Below, in pieces: positions 21,559-27,160 of a stretch of DNA of 27,160 bases (position 1 is the stretch's first letter; each line of letters begins with the position of its first letter). The notes beneath the pieces were generated by a model. That model saw only the letters and a program-made list of their open reading frames with translations. It was not told the DNA's origin and did not search any database. Location: contig CDMY01000416.1 in assembly GCA_001179505.1 (NCBI GenBank), forward strand, positions 1-27,160, read 5' to 3'. Origin of the DNA: Vitrella brassicaformis. Its lineage: Eukaryota; Sar; Vitrellaceae. The position numbers and the translations under genes were made by a program.

Positions 21559-23171
21559 CCACGCGTCTGTCGGTTGAAATCGGCACGGGAATCGCGAATA
21601 AGTGCGTGGTCCATGCAGGTGTGCTGGAGGTCATCCAGAGCTGCCGTGGTGCCATGGCCGTTTGTGAGTGATGCACCCCTTCCCATTCGGGAGGCCGCCG
21701 CTTGGCCGCCACGATGCGGCCAGAGGACCACCCGCACCCTCCAGAGGCCCGTTGACGCTGAACCTGTCGTGGACGAATCAGAACGTGACGCCTCCGCATC
21801 AGTAAGACGACTCCAGACGCGATGGGGCAGAAAACAATCTGACGTTCACTCGTGCGTTTTTCTCTGGTGTGTTGTGTTGTGTTGCAGTTCGAGGCTTCTA
21901 CCGTATGTACCTGGCGCGGCAGCGTATCATGCTCAGCGCCCCCCCGCCCCCCTCTCGCTCTGTCTGCGTGTGTGCAGAGACGTTGTATGAGTTGAAGGGC
22001 CCTCTGTCTGAGCCCACACTGATGCGCATCGGCGAGGGCATCATTCGAGCCGTCGAATACCTGGGACAGCAGGGGCTGGTCCACGGCGATATACACGTGC
22101 GTCTCGTGAGCTAGTTCATACAATACACTGTTCACTACTCCTACCCGTCATTGCGTATGTGTGTGTGGGTGTGTGGGTGTCTAGGTGTGGGTGCAGTCCA
22201 AGAATATCGGGATTCGTGTTCGTCATTCGCCACCCAGCAGGAGCAGCGACAGCAGCAGTGCAGCCGCTGTTGACGGCGCCAGCGGCGAGGGCGACGGCAA
22301 TGAGTGCGGGGCCGTCTTGTTGGATCTGGATCGCCTGCACGACGGGATTCCTGGCGAGTACACACTGAGCATCGATCCCCACGACCCCCACACGTACCAG
22401 CAGCGGCCGCGCCCGGGCATTCTCACACACGGCCGTGACCTGCGCGATGCCGTCCACTGGATTCTCCAGAGCTTCAAGCAGCTGGGAGCTACGCAGCGCC
22501 TCTTGGAGATTTTCGAGGACGCCATTAGCTACGCTGAAACACAGCCTGATGCCTGTGCCTGCCATGTACGCCCACAGCGCAGCACAGCACACAACACACA
22601 CCAGACACTCTGACAGACCACAGGACAGGCAGACGGTGTGGATGTGGGATGTGTCTCATTACTGATCGAACAGATCATTTTGCGACTGCGCGACTTGCGC
22701 CAGGTGGCCGACGACGAGGAACGCAGGACACCCCCTCTCTCGCCGCCATCTCTGCGGCTTCCCTGGCACCAGTCGCCGCAGCTCGACGTCGGCCGTGGCA
22801 CCACCGACCACCGAAAGGCCCCAGCAGCAGCACCAGCAGGTGGACCATTTCCAGGACATCTTGGTGGCCCCCCCAACCAGCTCGCCCACAGCGGCGGCAT
22901 CATCCCGCCCTGCCATTTCCCGCCGCACACTCGTGGCCAGGCTGCTGGTGTGCCGCTGTGTCGTCACGCCGCGCCACTGCACGGACGGCTGGCCACGTCC
23001 TTGTGTCGCCAAAGCTGTGTTGGCGCTTCCCCCCTCGCCCCGCCCCCACTCACTGGCGCCATCCCTCGCTGCTGCGTCAGGCCATGGCGAGCCCTTGCCC
23101 CACAGCCACCTCACCCCCACTCCCCCACACCAACAGGTGCTTACTACCACCAGCACCAGCTGTGCCAGTGA
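21559..23171 (+). CDS. Protein-kinase-like gene, C-lobe clear, N-lobe doubtful
   Basis: Proposed exons are 21559-21663, 21888-21923, 21978-22096, 22197-22565 and 22674-23171; they share one frame. The C-lobe is convincing: ETLYELKGPLSEPTLMRIGE then AVEYLGQQGLVHGDIH, and after the intron SKNIGIRV. This gives a catalytic loop HGDIHSKN (HxDxxxxN). After a Ser-rich insert comes AVLLDLDRL, where DLD replaces the usual DFG. The form HGDIH with DLD resembles aminoglycoside-phosphotransferase-like and fungal FunK1-like kinases more than classic Ser/Thr kinases. Later helices include RDLRDAVHWILQSFKQLG. The first exon (EIGTGIANKCVVHAGVLEVI) may be the alpha-C region. No glycine loop or invariant Lys joins in frame upstream, so the gene may be 5'-truncated or dead. 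The last exon is Pro/His-rich and its frame is uncertain. Confidence 0.5.
21602..21942 (+). repeat. Inverted duplication, copy 1 (with 26630-26984)
   Basis: About 341 bp match the reverse complement of 26630-26984 at roughly 90 percent by eye. Similarity begins at GTGCGTGGTCCATGCAGG and ends at TATCATGCTCAGCGCC. In this copy the segment spans the end of one kinase-like exon, its whole intron (21664-21887) and the next exon. An ATG at 21671 opens a frame parallel to the ankyrin gene's first exon (PLTLNLSWTNQNVTPPH). Confidence 0.85.
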
Positions 23172-24234
23172 TGCCCCACCCCGCTGGTTGCGCGGCCGGT
23201 GAGCAGCCCCGCCCCCTCCCGCAAGCGCCCCTCGCTCCGCTTTGGGCTCCCCTCCGTGGCCCCCCTCTTGCTGCTGCCGGTGCTGGTGGTGCCGCTGGTA
23301 GTGGTGCTGATGTTGTCGTAGGATACAAAGTGAGAAGACAGCACATCAACACACAAGACTGGGGTGATGTGCCAAATGCATGTCTGTTTCTCGTTTGTTA
23401 TGTTGGATATAAAGACGGTTGCCGCAGAAGCAGGGCGAGCCACCAAGAATATCGCTGCCTACATCTTATATCCGTCGAGATGTTTCCTGACCTTCACTCT
23501 CGCGACCGTGTCTCTTCTCTACATGCGCCATGCCGTGCTGCGGGAATGCCGTGACGGTTGCAGGGACCACATGGCCATGAGACTCCATCCATCCATGCAT
23601 CCATCCATCCTGGTCCATCAATCCATCTACTACCGCAGCCACACCAGCCGCATACATCGATGGATCGGTGTGGTGTCCCATACGCACACAGAGACACAGA
23701 CGCCATTTGATCATGATCATACAGCAGTCGATCTGTCTATCTGTCTGTCCTACGGACACGTACGTGTTGCATACGCATGTGGTCGACAGGCGAACAAAGG
23801 AGGGGAAGAGGGGATGTCTGGAAGAGGGGGGGGAAGGCCATACACTCACTGTCTGTGTAGTAAGTGAGTGTATCATATGTGTGTTGAAAATGGTCACTTG
23901 CGTGACGTGACGTGCACTGACGAACGAAAATGTACATGGAGTGGCGGGCGGCCCAATAGAGGGGTGTGGTGTATGTGTCCGTGGAGGCACTTATCTTACG
24001 TATTAGTATGGCTACAAATCGTGATCGTACCGACCAACCAACGATCAACCAACCTGCCCTGCCCACCACTAAACGCCGCCGCAGCAGACAGACAGACAGA
24101 CAGACAGACCAACAGGCGCCACATCTCCTCTTCCCTCTCCCTTGCAAGTACATGTACCCGCAGTAGCCACCCACAGACACGCATAAAACACCCCAACACG
24201 TCTCACAATGCAGTCAGGGCTATAGCGTCAGACA
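23172..24234. other. Spacer without recognisable genes
   Basis: The first 150 bp are Pro/Ala-codon-rich and could belong to an alternative 3' end of the kinase-like gene. The rest holds CATC tetramers (23586-23615), CTGT (23732-23750) and CAGA repeats (24088-24110). Short ORFs look random. Confidence 0.45.
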
Positions 24235-24663
24235 TCAGTGTGGAGATGGGTTCCGCAGGAGGCCGCCTCGGTTGCGGTGGTTCTTGTGCCGCTGTGGCGA
24301 CTTGGGGATGCCCGAGGGGTGCGTGGACACGACGGGGGAATGTTTGCGTGAGTCACCGGCACTAGCAGGTGAGGGAGGGGCAGGGGGCAGCAGGTGGAGC
24401 GAGTGTGTGGCGGGGTCGGCCCCGGCTGTGCGGGAGCGTCGCATGGTGGGGGAGCCTTCGTGGATCCACCGGTGCTGCCGGGACTGCTCGCACGTGGAGG
24501 AGTTTGTGGCTCGCTTCAGCAACAGACTCACAAACTCCTCCAGGCAAAGCAAGGCAAGGCAAGGATGGAAGCCAAGCCAAAATACAGAGCGTGTGCGTCT
24601 TGGCTCGCTCACCTTGGCTGTGTCTGAGACGCCCGCCCAGTCGTCACGACCCGATTTGATTGT
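24235..24663 (-). pseudogene. Truncated protein kinase C-lobe (CAMK/CDPK-like)
   Basis: Two minus-strand pieces, about 24663-24613 and 24537-24235, join across a 75-nt GT-AG intron. Together they read GRDDWAGVSDTAK, EFVSLLLKRATNSS, then QSRQHRWIHEG, the end of a Ser/Thr kinase domain where CDPK-type kinases have W..VS..AK.F...LL and a final L.H.W. A Pro/Ser/His-rich tail of about 75 residues runs to a TGA at 24237. An in-frame TAA lies just upstream of 24663, and no further kinase motifs occur before it; the flank is AT-rich. The rest of the domain, including the catalytic loop, is therefore missing. It may be a remnant left by deletion or duplication. An unseen acceptor further upstream could still rescue it. 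Confidence 0.5.
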
Positions 24664-24912
24664 TTACGTATAGTGCAACGCATCTACAACAGTACGCGGA
24701 CAATGCGTGTTAATTCATTGCGGCCAGAGTTACTTCGGCTAGCATGCATGAGTGATATCACACCAGCGTTTATGCATCATCATCGAAAGTAAGCCATCTC
24801 ACACCACAAACCGATGCAGAAAAGGAAAACGCTGTGAGCCGCACACTAAAGGCCTCAGCCAATCCCACCTTCTGCCTGCCTGCCTCCCTCCCTTCCCCCC
24901 TCCTCCCTCCCA
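24664..24912. other. AT-richer spacer
   Basis: Short spacer between the truncated kinase and the end of the ankyrin gene. It is noticeably richer in A and T than its surroundings up to about 24840, then CT-rich. No gene seen. Confidence 0.4.
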
Positions 24913-26926
24913 TCACTTGATCCGGAGAGACACAAACTGCCGCCTCTTGTCGATATACCCCAACTGGCCCCACGCAAATTGGCAGTCGTCATTGCCGAGG
25001 TGTTCGTTGAAGCCCTTGAGGACGGCCCCCTGGACACCACACTTGGCCGCCTCGTCCAGCCGGGCCCGATGCACCACCTCACGCACACCCAACACACGAT
25101 GCTGACCGCCAGGCTGACCCCAGACCGCGAAGCACTGCAGCGGCACACGCACCATCTGGCCCCCCACATCAGCCATCGCCCCCACCACCTCCCTGTTGCT
25201 GCTGGCACGCAACGCCGCATACTTGACGAAGTGCTCGATGGCCGCAACCACTCGACGGGCCATGTCGGTATGGCGGAAGGGGAAGGCGGCAGAGATGCTC
25301 TCTTTGGCGGCCTCCTCGTCGAAGCAAAAGGCGGCGATTCTCCAGCTGATTGCGGCCGAAACATGAGGGCCGAGCGGGAGGGCGTACATGAAGTGGGCCG
25401 CAAAGGAGCGGTGGGCTGCCAGGCCGACAATGAGCGCCGCCATGGCCATGTTGGGCAGGTCCTCATTGAGCACACTCGCGTACTCAGTCGCCATCAGCTC
25501 GCGACGACTTCGCTGGCCATCAGTGTCCGCGGGCATGCGGCTGAGAGAATACTCTGCTCCCGCCCTCAGCAGGACACGAGCAGTACGCTTGAGCCTGCTG
25601 ATCATGCTCAAGAGCCGCTCCCTTTCCTGCAAGCCCAGGGCTGCAAGACTGCCGATTTGCATGAATCGCTTCTCTCGATCCACTGTCTCCTCGCCCTCCC
25701 TCTGGTCTCTCAATTGTTGCCCGTGCGGAAGGGAGCAGTAGTCGAGCGCACTGGCAGCGTTACCAAGGGGCGACAGGCAGGGGTCATTGCGTCGCGCTCT
25801 GTTGATATCAGCTTCAGGGAGCCGACGGCAGAGGAAATCCGTGGCGCAAGGGGAGCCGAGCTTGGCCGCCAGGTGGAGTGGGGTGTCTCCAGTCCAATTG
25901 CATGCTCTCATGTCCGCCCCATTGTCCACTAGCAGCCGCATGTAGGCGTCAATGAAGGTCTGAGAAGCACCCCTGCTCCACCTCGGCCGCCTCGTGCACC
26001 ACACTGCCATAATTGCCATGGTGCCGCTCGGTGGCGAGTGTTGGGTCTCGTTGGATGAATCGCTCGTAGATGGACAGCAGGCGCTGCTCGGTCTCAGCAG
26101 ACGGCGGACCTGACACACAGCCAAAAGATCGAACACGATGTGGATTCCATAGTGGCTTCTCTGTGCCATTCTTCAGTCATTCTTTCCTTACCCATCTCGC
26201 GGGGGATGTGCGGCAGGCGCATGAGCATGCATCCCTGCAGATTGACGTGCCGAGCAAGGAGCACATCCACAACCATGACATTCGCACCAAAGAGCGCCAG
26301 TTGGATGGGTCGCTGCGGTCTCGAGTCTGCGCCAGTATCAATGCTCGCGCCGCCATCGATGAGGGCAGGGCCACGGTGGGGCGAACGCTGGACTGACGAT
26401 GCGTTGACGGCCGAGAGGCTGGAGGGTTCAGATGGTTCCTGGAAGGGGTCCGCTCCGACTTGATCGGCTCGTGCTCGTCCGATGCGACGCAGCGGGGGCG
26501 ACAAGAATGGTCGACCGTCGGCCGGAACATGACAGACTATCGGTGGCCGGAGTTGCGGCGGCAGGGAGGGCATGCGTGGCGGTCGAAGAGTGTGCGATGA
26601 ATGGGCAGGGGCGGGGCAGAAAAACGGAGGGCGCTGAGCATGATAAGCTGCATGATCAATGGCTGAGCCGCCAGGGACGTACTGTGGAAGGCTCAAGCTG
26701 CAACACAACACAACACAACACGTAAGACCAGAAAAAAACGAATGAGTGAACGTCAGATTGTTTTCTGCCCTCCATCGCGTCTGGAGTCGTCTTACTGATG
26801 CGGAGGCGTCACGTTCTGATTCGTCCATGACAGGTTCAGCGTCAACGGGCCTCTGGAGGGTGCGGGCGGTCCTCTGGCCGCATCGTGGCGGCCAAGCAGC
26901 GGCCTCCCGGATGGAAAGGGATACAT
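24913..26926 (-). CDS. Ankyrin-repeat protein with unassigned C-terminal domain (4 exons, one 22-nt intron)
   Basis: Proposed minus-strand exons 26926-26796, 26697-26192, 26109-25982 and 25959-24913 give 603 residues. Intron phases agree at each junction. Ankyrin-like units are PIQLALFGANVMVVDVLLAR (about 174-193), GSVVHEAAE plus FIDAYMRLLVDNGADMRACN (247-276) and GDTPLHLAAKLG onward (279-312). Ankyrin repeats bind other proteins. The C-terminal 290 residues are helical and end VSLRIK; I do not recognise them. The third intron (25981-25960) is only 22 nt but is needed to pass from one ankyrin frame to the next; otherwise the gene has a frameshift. The first coding exon lies inside the inverted duplication. 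An ORF start at 27029 without the first intron is an alternative. The body is solid, the 5' end tentative. Confidence 0.65.
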
Positions 26927-26984
26927 CACTCACTCCATGCAGCTCTCTGGATGAGCTCCAGCACACCTGCATGGACCACGCACA
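26630..26984 (-). repeat. Inverted duplication, copy 2 (with 21602-21942)
   Basis: This is the minus-strand counterpart of 21602-21942, about 4.7 kb away. It carries the ATG at 26926, the first coding exon of the ankyrin gene, its GTAAGA donor and the GTTGT-pentamer acceptor. Relative to copy 1 it has a small insertion near 26655-26675 and scattered substitutions. Confidence 0.85.
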
Positions 26985-27146
26985 AGCCGATGTATCAGAG
27001 TTGGTACTGAGCCAATTTGGGCTGGGCATTCACCTGAGAGGAGTGAATTATGACAGATAAGAGTGCTCTTCCTTCGACGCATGTCAAATTTTCAATAGAA
27101 ACCTCCGAAGGACTACTTCTGCGAGCTTTGGGGGCGTCTCCGACAC

Positions 27147-27160
27147 CCCCCCCCCCCCCC
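27147..27160. repeat. Terminal poly-C run
   Basis: The window ends in about 14 C residues. A homopolymer at the very end may mark a contig edge or a sequencing limit rather than biology. Confidence 0.7.

Noticed and set aside
22649-23554. 301-codon plus-strand ORF in another frame over the last kinase-like exon
   Set aside because: Composition is Pro/Arg/Ser low complexity from GC-rich DNA, and it does not join the kinase exons in phase.
24272-24673. Plus-strand ORF of 133 codons
   Set aside because: Shadow of the minus-strand kinase fragment, whose motifs and intron are recognisable.

Overview
The window reads as nuclear DNA of a unicellular eukaryote. The genes are broken by short GT-AG introns that restore reading frame at every junction I followed. 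The DNA is GC-rich, and the spacers and introns are full of (CTGT)n, (GGAT)n, (GT)n and (CACAA)n simple repeats. The gene content, compact introns and one protein with a signal peptide followed by a transit-peptide-like stretch suggest an alveolate, possibly a chromerid alga such as Vitrella. That identification is inference, not a database result.

Layout. 1-1600: 5' end of a copia-like LTR retrotransposon on the minus strand, with a gag ORF, zinc knuckle and a possible half-tRNA primer site, cut by the window edge. 1911-3010 (+): a three-exon gene for an unrecognised protein with an RS-like tail. 5270-3606 (-): a four-exon tRNA wybutosine-synthesising enzyme, TYW2 type. 7412-6616 (-): a four-exon ubiquitin E2 variant (Mms2/UEV). 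7768-9225 (+): a seven-exon gene for a secreted or plastid-targeted single-pass membrane protein, divergent from the UEV gene. 9226-11258: no gene seen. 18694-11259 (-): a seven-exon gene for a 2290-residue calpain with about 23 membrane segments, the architecture of plant DEK1. 19068-19771 (+): V-ATPase subunit F in five exons, divergent from the calpain gene.

19772-27160 differs in character. It holds a decayed ORF fragment, a kinase-like gene whose C-lobe is clear but whose N-lobe is not, a truncated second kinase fragment, and a minus-strand ankyrin-repeat gene that needs a 22-nt intron. An inverted duplication of about 350 bp links the kinase-like gene to the 5' end of the ankyrin gene. 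In one copy the shared DNA is intron plus exon edges; in the other it forms the first coding exon.

The housekeeping genes (TYW2, UEV, V-ATPase F) act in unrelated pathways and show no operon-like logic. The two divergent pairs, UEV with the 7768-9225 gene and calpain with V-ATPase F, each share a spacer of about 360 bp that must hold both promoters. The most notable gene is the full-length DEK1-like calpain. The most unusual structures are the inverted duplication and the 22-nt intron. Exon limits come from reading frame, splice signals and family resemblance only.
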